Assembly: GCF_001642955.1 (NCBI RefSeq)
Contig: NZ_LWSK01000003.1
Location: 1-64,000, forward strand
Reading direction: 5' to 3'
DNA from: Rubripirellula obstinata
Lineage (GTDB): Bacteria; Planctomycetota; Planctomycetia; Pirellulales; Pirellulaceae
Length of the DNA: 64,000 bases
In this document: positions 47,695 to 56,107 of the stretch, one piece after another
Position numbering within the stretch: the first letter of the stretch is position 1
Layout: each line of letters opens with the position of its first letter
Notes under the pieces: generated by a model
Told to the model about the DNA's origin: nothing
Seen by the model: only the letters and a program-made list of their open reading frames with translations
Databases searched by the model: none
Program-made: the position numbers and the translations under genes

Positions 47695-48708
47695 ATGAAA
47701 TCAGCGCAGTACAAGGGTGATCGAACGATTGCCGTCAGCAGCAGCGAAGCGATCAAACCGGGCCCCGGCGAGGCTCGTCTTGAAGTGGCTTACTGCGGTA
47801 TCTGCGGAACCGACATTCACATCTTTCACGGCGCGATGGACCAACGCGTTCAGATGCCACAGATCATCGGCCACGAAGCGTCGGCGGTTGTCGCCGAAAT
47901 CGGCGAAGGCGTCACAACGGTTGCGGTCGGCGATCGAGTCGCGGTCCGTCCGCTGCATTTCGGTGCTCCGTCAACCTTTGACAACGGATTCGCTCACGTT
48001 GGCAAAAACCTAAAGTTCATCGGGATCGACATGCCTGGCGGAATGCAATCGTCTTGGACGGTGCCCGCCTACACGCTGCACCATTTACCTGAGTCAATGG
48101 ACTTAACCCACGGTGCGATGATCGAACCCGCTGCGGTGGCGTGCCACGATGTCCGATTGGGCGAAGTCAAGCCAGGCGAAACCTGCGTGGTCATTGGCGG
48201 CGGCCCGATCGGACTGTTGATTGCACTGGTCGCATTGCACAAGGGTGCCACCGTCATCATGTCGGAAGTCAATCAAACTCGATTGGACCTAGCCGATTCG
48301 TTAGGGATCAAGGTTGTCAATCCGATCAAGCAGAATCTGCCCGCAGCGGTCAGCGAAATGACCGACGGAAAAATGGCCGATTGCGTGTTCGAGGTCTCTG
48401 GTTCGGCACCCGGCGTCGAGGTGATGACCGAATTGCCCAACGTTCGCGGTCGTATCGTGATGGTCGCGATTCACCCGGAACCCAAACCCGTCAATCTGTT
48501 CAAGTTTTTCTGGTCCGAAATCAAGATGATCGGTGCTCGACTTTACGAAGAAGAGGACTTTGATGAAGCGATCGCATTGGCCGCAAGTGGCAAGTTGCAT
48601 TTGGACAAACTGATCACCAAGGTCAGCCCCATTGATCAAGTCCAAGCGACCTTCGACGGGATCGACGCTAATCCCGATGGCATCAAGTATTTGATTCAGT
48701 GCAGCTAA
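47695..48708 (+). CDS. Zinc MDR dehydrogenase, probable 2-keto-3-deoxy-L-galactonate 5-dehydrogenase
   Basis: 337 residues. GICGTDIHIFHG and IIGHEASAVVAEI (catalytic zinc), and the Rossmann motif VIGGGPIGLLIALV, mark a zinc-type medium-chain dehydrogenase. The usual four-cysteine structural-zinc loop is missing (the region reads RPLHFGAPSTFDNGFAHVG), which sets it apart from the MDR at 19593. In agarolytic bacteria 2-keto-3-deoxy-L-galactonate is oxidised at C5 and then reduced to D-KDG. The neighbour at 48734 is KduD-like, which fits the second step, and this gene fits the first. The exact substrate is inference from neighbours. Confidence 0.78.
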   Translation: MKSAQYKGDRTIAVSSSEAIKPGPGEARLEVAYCGICGTDIHIFHGAMDQRVQMPQIIGHEASAVVAEIGEGVTTVAVGDRVAVRPLHFGAPSTFDNGFAHVGKNLKFIGIDMPGGMQSSWTVPAYTLHHLPESMDLTHGAMIEPAAVACHDVRLGEVKPGETCVVIGGGPIGLLIALVALHKGATVIMSEVNQTRLDLADSLGIKVVNPIKQNLPAAVSEMTDGKMADCVFEVSGSAPGVEVMTELPNVRGRIVMVAIHPEPKPVNLFKFFWSEIKMIGARLYEEEDFDEAIALAASGKLHLDKLITKVSPIDQVQATFDGIDANPDGIKYLIQCS

Positions 48709-48733
48709 ACACTTTCCTCAACTCATTGAACGC

Positions 48734-49504
48734 ATGACAACTCTTTCATCATTTGATCTCTCCGGTAAAACCGCTTTGGTCACCGGTTGTAAACGCGGCA
48801 TTGGCAAAGGCATGGCACTTGGCCTTGCGGAAGCCGGTGCCAACATCATCGGCGTCTCTGCATCGCTGGAAACCAGCGGCAGTGATGTCGAAAAAGAAGT
48901 CACAGCACTGGGGCGATCCTTCCAAGGTTATCAATGCGATTTTTCGGATCGTGCGGCGGTTTATGAATTCATCAAACAAGCCAAAGCGGATCACCCGACG
49001 ATCGACATTTTGGTCAACAACGCTGGCACGATCCTTCGCAAACCAGCCGCGGAACATCCTGACGATTACTGGGACAAGGTGATGGAAGTCAACTTGAACG
49101 CCCAGTTCGTGCTGGCACGTGAATTTGGCAAAGACATGGTTGCCAAGGGAAGTGGCAAGATCATTTTCACTGCGTCCTTGCTGACCTTCCAGGGTGGCAT
49201 CACGGTGCCCGGTTATGCAGCCAGCAAAGGCGGGATTGGTCAACTGACGATGGCGCTGGCCAACGAATGGGCCGGCAAAGGAGTGAACGTCAACGCGATC
49301 GCGCCCGGTTACATCGCAACGGACAACACCGAAGCACTGCGTGAGGATCCCGTCCGCAGCGAACAGATTCTCGGCCGTATTCCAGCCGGGCGCTGGGGCA
49401 ATGCTGATGACTTCAAAGGTCCGATCGTGTTCCTTGCCTCCGACGCGGCGCAGTATGTCCACGGGACCACGTTGCTGGTCGATGGCGGCTGGATGGGCCG
49501 TTAG
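48734..49504 (+). CDS. KduD-like short-chain dehydrogenase
   Basis: 256 residues. TGCKRGIGKGMALGLAEAGA (cofactor loop), ILVNNAGTI (NNAG), the catalytic Ser in ITVP/SLLTF region, YAASKGG (Tyr-x3-Lys) and the C-terminal GTTLLVDGGWM make it a classical SDR. The start FDLSGKTALVTG and overall length resemble 2-deoxy-D-gluconate 3-dehydrogenase/KduD proteins. KduD interconverts KDG and 2,5-diketo-3-deoxygluconate, which is the step needed to end the anhydrogalactose route at D-KDG. It starts 25 bases after the MDR stop, so the two are a pair. Confidence 0.83.
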   Translation: MTTLSSFDLSGKTALVTGCKRGIGKGMALGLAEAGANIIGVSASLETSGSDVEKEVTALGRSFQGYQCDFSDRAAVYEFIKQAKADHPTIDILVNNAGTILRKPAAEHPDDYWDKVMEVNLNAQFVLAREFGKDMVAKGSGKIIFTASLLTFQGGITVPGYAASKGGIGQLTMALANEWAGKGVNVNAIAPGYIATDNTEALREDPVRSEQILGRIPAGRWGNADDFKGPIVFLASDAAQYVHGTTLLVDGGWMGR

Positions 49505-49506
49505 TA

Positions 49507-49615
49507 CTTTGTCAAGAATCAGAACGAGGGTTGGCGGTAGTGGATCTTGTTAAAGATCCCAATGCGAATGGATCTTTAACAAGATCCACTACCCAAAAAC
49601 GTAATCTTGACAAAG
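49507..49615. repeat. REP-like hairpin (GTAGTGGATC family) inside a larger inverted repeat
   Basis: The perfect hairpin is 49537-49592 (GTAGTGGATCTTGTTAAAGA...CTAC). It is framed by CTTTGTCAAGA (49507-49517) and TCTTGACAAAG (49605-49615), extending the symmetry. It lies between the SDR and the aldehyde dehydrogenase gene. Confidence 0.75.
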
Positions 49616-49680
49616 CACTCGATATTTTCAATCAATTTTCAATCACCTACTTTTTTACTTGCTGAAGCGATCGTTTCCCC

Positions 49681-51159
49681 ATGACATTGTCCATGACAGA
49701 ATCCCGCCGTGGTGTTGAGCATTATCGAATGCTGATCCACGGTGAATTCAAAGATTCGGTATCCGGCCAAACGGTGGACGTGGCTAGCCCCACCACCGAA
49801 GAGGTGCTCTTTGCGGTGCCCGACGGAAGCAAAGAGGATGCCGTGATCGCGTTGGAATCCGCTCAGTCGGCGGCAAAATCCTGGGCAGCGACGCCTGCGG
49901 TGCAGCGTGGTGAAATTCTGGCGAAGTTTGCTGATTTGATTCGTACCAACCGTCAGCGGCTGGCAAAGATCTTGGTCAACGAGATGGGAAAAACCTACTC
50001 GCTAGCCCTGGGAGAAGTCGATGTTTCGGCGGACTTTATTAATTTCCCAGCCCAGGCGGCCAGACGTGTCGAAGGCGACATCCTTCCTTCTGATTCGCCC
50101 AACGAACACATCATGATTCACAAGGTGCCCTACGGTGTCACCGTGGGAATCGCAGCTTGGAATTTTCCGCTCGCGTTGTCGTGCCGAAAAATTGGTCCCG
50201 CACTGACGACCGGAAATGTCATGGTTATCAAACCACCCTTGGTGACGCCGGTCGCTGTTTTAGCGCTCGGCGAGCTGGCTTTGGAAGCGGGGATTCCTGC
50301 GGGTGTTTTGAATCTTGTCACTGGTGATGGTCCGACAATGGGCGAAGAATTGGTCACCAACAAGATCACTCGTTTGGTCTCCATGACTGGCTCCACACCG
50401 ACCGGGCAGCACATTTTCCGAGCGGCGGCCGAGCGGTTGACTGCCGTTCGCTTGGAACTCGGCGGCAAGGCTCCGTTTATCCTTTTGGAAGATGGAGACG
50501 TTGATAAAGCGGTGGACGCAGCCGTGGTTTCGCGGCATCTCAACAGCGGTCAAGTCTGTACTTGCCCCGAGCGGTTCTACATCCACGATGCTGTCTATGA
50601 AGAGTTTGTAAAGAAGTACTGTGCAGCGGTCGGAAAACTAAAAATTGGTGATCCGATGGAAGACAGTACTGATATCGGACCGAAGGTTAACGCTCATGAA
50701 ACCGATCGACTGGAACAAATCGTTCGCGATGCGGTTCAGGCGGGTGCCAAGTTGGAAGTGGGCGGGAAGCGTCCCGAGGGGGATCAGTTTAAGAAAGGCC
50801 ATTGGTATGAGCCGACCGTACTGACTCACTGCAATCACGACATGGCCGTGATGCGTGACGAAGTTTTTGGCGTCGTGAGTCCGGTGATGCGAGTGAGTAG
50901 TTACGACGAAGCACTCCGACTCGCCAATGACAGCGACTATGGCCTTGCCGCTTTTATTTTTACAAGCGACATGAGAAAGATCCAACGCGCAGTTCTTGAA
51001 CTCGAATTCGGAGAAATCTACGTCAATCGACCCATGGGGGAACAACGCCAAGGATTCCACAACGGGCACAAGCTCAGTGGAACCGGTGGCGAGGACGGAA
51101 AATACGGAATGGATAACTACCTCGAAAAGAAGACGATGTATGTCAACTTCGATCAATAG
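49681..51159 (+). CDS. Aldehyde dehydrogenase, probable 3,6-anhydro-L-galactose dehydrogenase
   Basis: 492 residues, full length for the ALDH superfamily. [20 protein letters not shown] (cofactor), [16 protein letters not shown] with the general-base Glu, and [15 protein letters not shown] with the catalytic Cys are present; [20 protein letters not shown] is near the end. In agarolytic Vibrio and others an aldehyde dehydrogenase oxidises 3,6-anhydro-L-galactose to the acid, and the gene sits next to a cycloisomerase of the enolase superfamily. The following gene here is exactly such an enzyme and overlaps the end of this one by 20 bases. Function assigned by that pairing. Confidence 0.83.
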   Translation: MTLSMTESRRGVEHYRMLIHGEFKDSVSGQTVDVASPTTEEVLFAVPDGSKEDAVIALESAQSAAKSWAATPAVQRGEILAKFADLIRTNRQRLAKILVNEMGKTYSLALGEVDVSADFINFPAQAARRVEGDILPSDSPNEHIMIHKVPYGVTVGIAAWNFPLALSCRKIGPALTTGNVMVIKPPLVTPVAVLALGELALEAGIPAGVLNLVTGDGPTMGEELVTNKITRLVSMTGSTPTGQHIFRAAAERLTAVRLELGGKAPFILLEDGDVDKAVDAAVVSRHLNSGQVCTCPERFYIHDAVYEEFVKKYCAAVGKLKIGDPMEDSTDIGPKVNAHETDRLEQIVRDAVQAGAKLEVGGKRPEGDQFKKGHWYEPTVLTHCNHDMAVMRDEVFGVVSPVMRVSSYDEALRLANDSDYGLAAFIFTSDMRKIQRAVLELEFGEIYVNRPMGEQRQGFHNGHKLSGTGGEDGKYGMDNYLEKKTMYVNFDQ

Positions 51160-52318
51160 CGACCACGCGGCCCGCCTGCCGGCTGTCCCCATGCCAGGAA
51201 ATTCTGCTGGGAATCAATATCATGAACCAGCGAAGATTGAATCAATCGTAACCCGATTGTTTTGTGTTCCCCTGCCGGAGGTTTTGTCGGATGCCAAACA
51301 CGGTGACCATACTCATTTCCAGCTAGTCACCGCAACGATTACGCTGGGTGATGGCAGTGTGGGCACCGGGTACACGTACACCGGAGGCAAAGGAGGTCAT
51401 GCGATCAAAGCCATGATCCAGCATGATTTGGCACCCGCGTTGATTGGCAAAGACGGTACTGCCGTTGAAAAAGTCAATGACTTCATGGAATGGCACATTC
51501 ACTATGTTGGTCGTGGTGGCATTGCATCGTTTGCCATGTCGGCGATCGATATCGCTCTTTGGGATATCCGCTGCAAGCAAGCCGGTGAGCCTCTTTGGAA
51601 GATGGCAGGCGGAGCCGGAAAAGATTGCTTGGCGTACTGCGGCGGAATCGATCTGATGTTCCCATTGGACAAGTTGCTTAATCAAATCCGCGGCTATCTG
51701 GCAAAGGGAATCAATGCGGTAAAGATCAAAATTGGACGCGAAAACCTTGACGAGGATATCGAGCGTATTAAGGCGGTACGCGAATTGATCGGCCCGAATA
51801 TCAAGTTCATGGTGGACGCCAACTATTCATTGACGGTCGATCAGGCAATCGAAGCGGCGACTCGGTTCAAACCGTATGACATCGCCTGGTTTGAAGAGCC
51901 CACGATTCCAGACGACTATCAAGGCTATGCAAGAATTGCCGAGGCGACCGGAATGCCGTTGGCCATGGGTGAGAATCTGCATACGATTCACGAGTTCGGC
52001 TACGCCCTGGAACAATCGAAGCTGTCGTTCATTCAGCCCGACGCATCGAATTGTGGCGGCATTACCGGATGGTTGGCTGCGGCCCAGTTGTCTCGCAAAT
52101 ACAACATTCCCGTTTGTTCGCATGGGATGCAAGAACTCCATGTGAGTCTAGTTTCAGCGCAATCCAACGGTGGCTGGCTGGAAGTGCATAGCTTCCCGAT
52201 CGACCAATACACCACCCGGCCGTTGGTCGTCGAAAATTCCCGCGCGGTCGCACCGGATGATCCAGGGACTGGGGTCACCTTCGATTGGGCGAAACTCTTG
52301 CCCTACGAGCAGAAGTAG
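51140..52318 (+). CDS. Enolase-superfamily 3,6-anhydro-L-galactonate cycloisomerase
   Basis: 392 residues from the ATG at 51140; a later ATG at 51191 is possible. It belongs to the mandelate racemase/muconate lactonising group: capping domain first, then the barrel with NAVKIKIGR (the KxK base), [10 protein letters not shown] and FEEPTIPDD and MGENLH (Asp/Glu metal ligands), and [12 protein letters not shown] (His/Glu end). Such an enzyme beside an aldehyde dehydrogenase opens the anhydro ring to give 2-keto-3-deoxy-L-galactonate in agarolytic bacteria. The context (two GH117 genes, ALDH) makes this the best reading; other sugar-acid dehydratases are the alternative. Confidence 0.82.
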   Translation: MSTSINSDHAARLPAVPMPGNSAGNQYHEPAKIESIVTRLFCVPLPEVLSDAKHGDHTHFQLVTATITLGDGSVGTGYTYTGGKGGHAIKAMIQHDLAPALIGKDGTAVEKVNDFMEWHIHYVGRGGIASFAMSAIDIALWDIRCKQAGEPLWKMAGGAGKDCLAYCGGIDLMFPLDKLLNQIRGYLAKGINAVKIKIGRENLDEDIERIKAVRELIGPNIKFMVDANYSLTVDQAIEAATRFKPYDIAWFEEPTIPDDYQGYARIAEATGMPLAMGENLHTIHEFGYALEQSKLSFIQPDASNCGGITGWLAAAQLSRKYNIPVCSHGMQELHVSLVSAQSNGGWLEVHSFPIDQYTTRPLVVENSRAVAPDDPGTGVTFDWAKLLPYEQK

Positions 52319-52596
52319 GCCGTGACCAATCGACCTGGGTTCGAGCGAAGTACGTCAAGCCACGAAGCCAGTCTCTCCTTTGGACGCGAGACGCTGCGAC
52401 GAGCAGAACAATTCTCGGGTGGCTCATCTGTGCCTCACAAGAATATTGACTTTCGTTGTCGCCATGTCACACATCAACACCCCTGGGCGTCTGAAGTCGC
52501 AATTTACCTGTGAGTCGCAGCCACACATTTAGACGCAAGCATTCTGTTAGAGACTGCTTGTGACCACATCCAAGTTTTCATGCAGTGAGGAACCGA

Positions 52597-54144
52597 ATGA
52601 CTGACAAAGACATTCCAGCGGCCAGCATCACGACGGATGACCAAACCCACGAGTTGCCTGTGGTGCCAACGCAATTCATTTATCCGTTTGTGCTTGTCAC
52701 GACGCTTTTCGCGCTGTGGGGATTCGCCAACGACGTGACCAACCCTTTAGTCGCGGTGTTCAAAGATGTCTTTGTCATCGATAACGCTCAAAGTACGTGG
52801 GTGCAAATGGCGTTTTACGGAGGGTACGCCACCATGGCGCTGCCGGCGGCGATCTTCATCCGCAAGTTTTCCTACAAGTCCGGGATCATTGTAGGTTTGT
52901 TGCTTTACGCGACGGGTGCCCTGCTATCGGTCCCTGCTGCTTCAGGCGCGAACTTCAATCTGTTTATCATTGCACTCTATATTCTGACCTTTGGGCTCGC
53001 ATTTTTGGAGACAACGGCGAATCCTTACATCTTGTCGATGGGACCGGCGGAAACATCGACTCGTCGTCTCAACTTGGCTCAAGCCTTCAATCCCGTTGGT
53101 TCGCTCACTGGGATGTTCATTGCCGGCACGGTCATTCTCTCTACGATCCAAGTCGAGGACTTTAAGAGCGATGTGAATGGTTTTCATGACGAACTCAGAT
53201 CGGCAGCGGTAGAGAATCAAGAATACAAGATTCTTCCCTTTCTCAAGTCGAAAGAGCGCGAACGATCCAATGATGCGAACGTCAAAGCCTATGTCACAAA
53301 CTTGGCTCCTGATGCCCAGGACGTTGCCTCGACTGCGTTACAAGATTTTAAGGACGGGAAGATTGCTTCCTTTCAGGGCAAAACTCATTCCGAACTACAG
53401 AAGCATGATCTAAAGATTGTTTCGATGCCCTACATGGTGATTGGCTTTATCGTCATCGGCGTGATGATTGTTTTCATTCTGACGAAGATGCCCGACACCA
53501 GTCCGCAGGGTGATGAGCATGATCTTCATTTCGGTAGGACCGTTGGCAGATTGATGAAAAATCCCCGTTACGTGGGAGGCGTGATTGCGCAAATGTTCTA
53601 TGTGGGAGCGCAGATCATGTGCTGGACGTTCATTATTCAGTACGCTGAAAACGCTTTGGGGATCGATAAGGCGACAGCGCAGAATCACAACATCCTGGCG
53701 ATGGTCATCTTCCTCTTCAGTCGATTCATCTGCACTTTCTTCCTGAAATATATCTCGCCAGGAAGGCTGCTGATGGTACTCAGTCTCGGTGGGCTCGCCT
53801 GCACGCTTGGCGCAATTCATTTGGAAGGCATGGCCGGACTCTATTCCCTGATTGCTGTTTCCGCCTGCATGTCGCTGATGTTCCCAACCATTTATGGATT
53901 GGCACTCGACGGTGTCGGTGAAGATGCCAAGCTGGGTTCGGCGGGCCTGATCTTTGCCATCGTCGGCGGGGCCTTCATGCCGCGTTTGCAGGGTCAGATT
54001 CTCGACTTAGACTCTTTCATGGGAACCACGGCGATCCGGGGATCATTTTATCTGCCAGCACTTTGCTTTGTGGTGATTGCCATCTACGGAATTGTTTGCT
54101 GGAACCGTAGGAAAGCTCCAATCTCCAAAGGCGAACTCGCTTAG
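52597..54144 (+). CDS. FucP-like sugar:H+ permease (MFS)
   Basis: 515 residues from the ATG at 52597, with GAGGA seven bases upstream. Twelve membrane helices. YPFVLVTTLFALWGFANDVT (helix 1 with the Asn-Asp of FucP), WVQMAFYGGYATMALPAAIF, FLETTANPYILSMG and LNLAQAFNPVGSLTGMFIAG are diagnostic of the FGHS/FucP branch. A long cytoplasmic loop (about 195-275) is inserted between helices 6 and 7. FucP carries L-fucose and also L-galactose, which fits the L-galactose-type pathway. It lies 278 bases after the cycloisomerase gene and may have its own promoter. Confidence 0.88.
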   Translation: MTDKDIPAASITTDDQTHELPVVPTQFIYPFVLVTTLFALWGFANDVTNPLVAVFKDVFVIDNAQSTWVQMAFYGGYATMALPAAIFIRKFSYKSGIIVGLLLYATGALLSVPAASGANFNLFIIALYILTFGLAFLETTANPYILSMGPAETSTRRLNLAQAFNPVGSLTGMFIAGTVILSTIQVEDFKSDVNGFHDELRSAAVENQEYKILPFLKSKERERSNDANVKAYVTNLAPDAQDVASTALQDFKDGKIASFQGKTHSELQKHDLKIVSMPYMVIGFIVIGVMIVFILTKMPDTSPQGDEHDLHFGRTVGRLMKNPRYVGGVIAQMFYVGAQIMCWTFIIQYAENALGIDKATAQNHNILAMVIFLFSRFICTFFLKYISPGRLLMVLSLGGLACTLGAIHLEGMAGLYSLIAVSACMSLMFPTIYGLALDGVGEDAKLGSAGLIFAIVGGAFMPRLQGQILDLDSFMGTTAIRGSFYLPALCFVVIAIYGIVCWNRRKAPISKGELA

Positions 54145-54295
54145 GAACTGTCGAATGTCCCGGTTGAATTCGACTTAGTCCGCTGGGAGAAATCGCGGCA
54201 GCAATACAAGAACGCAGCAATACAAGTAACTTTCCCAGTCGTCGCATGTTGATACTTGCGGAGAGGTTTAGGTTCTTGTCCTCTTATGTTTTCAC

Positions 54296-55600
54296 TCATT
54301 CAAGATTTGCATCTTCGATGCGTTTGCGTTGCTCGTGATTCAGGCCCTGCTTGAAGTAAACATCATGCTTAATAAACGCGCGATGACGTTTCATGTCCGA
54401 ATCGTGGACGTCTTGGCTGAGGTCACAGTCGAACCGCGCAAGAACGGCGTGGTTCTGACTCCATTGGGTGTAGTTGTTGAAGTGAGAAATTCCCCAGGTG
54501 ATGCCACGCCCATCGGTTGTGTTGGTGAACGCATCGGGGACATAGGGGCCAGCGGCAATGGGCATCAACTGGACCATCGAAGCAATCTCGAAGTTGACGC
54601 CGTCTTTGGCAAATTGAATCGTGTTGTGTTCGTTCCCGTCGCCGTGAACCATCGCCGCGATGCCGTCTTGAAACGGAAACAATGACGTTTCATGACCGGA
54701 ACTAAGAACGGGATTAAGAGGGTGCTTTTCAAAAGGCCCGAGCGGATCGTCAGCAATCGCCAATCCCTGCATCCGCACTAAGTCTGGATCGCCATCGGAA
54801 TCAGATTTGTAGTACAGATAGATCTTGTCGTTGTGGACAAGCGGATAGGGATCGTGAATCGAGTATTGGTCCCAATCGCCTGGGGCACCGTTGGGAATCA
54901 CGATCTTGTTGTGTGGCGTCCAGGGACCATCAGGAGAATCCGCGTAAGAGACCGCGACGGGACAATCGTCCCCGCGCGTGCCGCTCGCTTCCATAAAGCC
55001 TTGGTAGTAGAGGTAGTATTTCCCCTTCCAAAACAGGATGTCAGTGGTGGTCACACTTCGCCAACCGACTTGTGGTTTAGAAGGGCGTGGGATCGCGACG
55101 CCTTGTTCGGTCCAGTTGAAACCGTCTTCGCTGGTCGCGTACCAGATATCGGCCAAATCCCAATCACTCGATGGAATGGTGTCGGTGCATTTCTGTGGAC
55201 CTTGGGGCGGGACAGGCGTGTGACGGTGCGTGTACCAAACGTAGTACTTCCCGTTTGCAAGAATCACCTTGGACGGATCGCGACGGGAAATCGTTCCGTC
55301 ATGATCGTTGTAGTCAAAGCCGTTCAGTTGCGTGTACTTAAACAGCGAATAGAGTTCGTTGTCTTCCGGGCGAGGTGCTAAGTAGGCGGTGTAGTTCCGC
55401 TCCATCGCCGCGCTCATCGGACGATCAGGCTTCTGCTTGGGCAACACAAAGGGAAAGCCAGGCGACGTTGCTTCAGGCACCGCTTGTGGTGTTGTTTTCG
55501 GTGCTGTTTCCGGTGCTGCTTTCGCTTGAGGCGGTTCCGCCTCGCAAGCGTGTAGCGAAAAGAAGGTGGCGAGCACGAGAAAGACTATTGCGAATTTCAT
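54296..55600 (-). CDS. GH117 alpha-1,3-(3,6-anhydro)-L-galactosidase, second copy
   Basis: 434 residues from the ATG at 55600 (signal MKFAIVFLVLATFFSLHACE). A Pro/Ala/Thr-rich segment (QAKAAPETAPKTTPQAVPEA) separates the signal from the propeller. GTISRRDPSKVILANGKYYV then WYTHRH, DIWYATSEDGFNWTEQGVAI, RSVTTTDILFWKGKYYLYYQ, SIHDPYPLVHNDKIYLYYKS and SSGHETSLFPFQDGIAAMVH align with the copy at 43299. Both should release anhydro-L-galactose from neoagaro-oligosaccharides. Differences around the HDP and GHE loops suggest different chain-length or substitution preference. A TGTTAACA site lies about 103 bases upstream. Confidence 0.87.
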   Translation of the reverse strand: MKFAIVFLVLATFFSLHACEAEPPQAKAAPETAPKTTPQAVPEATSPGFPFVLPKQKPDRPMSAAMERNYTAYLAPRPEDNELYSLFKYTQLNGFDYNDHDGTISRRDPSKVILANGKYYVWYTHRHTPVPPQGPQKCTDTIPSSDWDLADIWYATSEDGFNWTEQGVAIPRPSKPQVGWRSVTTTDILFWKGKYYLYYQGFMEASGTRGDDCPVAVSYADSPDGPWTPHNKIVIPNGAPGDWDQYSIHDPYPLVHNDKIYLYYKSDSDGDPDLVRMQGLAIADDPLGPFEKHPLNPVLSSGHETSLFPFQDGIAAMVHGDGNEHNTIQFAKDGVNFEIASMVQLMPIAAGPYVPDAFTNTTDGRGITWGISHFNNYTQWSQNHAVLARFDCDLSQDVHDSDMKRHRAFIKHDVYFKQGLNHEQRKRIEDANLE

Positions 55601-55698
55601 CCCGGTTCTTTGTTGTTCGTACGCGATGCGCCTCCCACAAGCCGTGGCGGCATTGAAACGGTAGGACTCCGACGTGAGAGAAGCTGACGCCAAAATGC

Positions 55699-55713
55699 TA
55701 ATTGTTAACATTG
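55699..55713. promoter_or_regulatory. Candidate operator, TGTTAACA core
   Basis: TAATTGTTAACATTG, core 55703-55710, lies 103 bases before the start of the leftward GH117 gene. Confidence 0.55.
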
Positions 55714-55895
55714 TGTTCGGTCCACGCCGATTGTCAAGGACTTTCAGCGACTCAGCGCAGGACGACTCAGCGGTTCAAGATCCTTGCTTAGCCGGACTTT
55801 AAGTCTAAATGGCAATCCCCATCCTTGTCTTTAAGTCGCGTCGCTCCGTCATCTTTTCCTGGAAGTCGAAGTTTTGTAGGCTCAGATGACATTGT

Positions 55896-55909
55896 GAATT
55901 GTTAACATA
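55896..55909. promoter_or_regulatory. Candidate operator, TGTTAACA core
   Basis: GAATTGTTAACATA, core 55900-55907, lies 201 bases before the start of the rightward GH16 gene and 197 bases from the other site. Confidence 0.55.
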
Positions 55910-56107
55910 TGGAAAGGGTCTTCTATTTGACCCATGGTTGGCAAGCAAAGGATCAAGGCCTTTCGACGGCTCCAGCGAAATTCAAATCCATCGCTTTCCC
56001 AGTACAAGTCCAATCGCCAACAACGATCAGGCTACGAGAAGTCAATGCTAGATTTCATTTTCGCGTTGTCAGGTGTGACTTCAAAAAATCGATCCCGCCG
56101 AAAGTCG

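Larger units (their letters stand above)
55601..56107. other. Divergent regulatory region with two TGTTAACA sites
   Basis: No gene required here. The region contains candidate operators at 55703-55710 and 55900-55907, one for each divergent gene. The open frame leading into the GH16 gene extends to 55934, but the motif-bearing start at 56108 is preferred. Confidence 0.55.

Noticed and set aside
48749-49462. 237-codon open frame on the minus strand
   Set aside because: Antisense to the KduD-like SDR gene; it has no recognisable protein motif.
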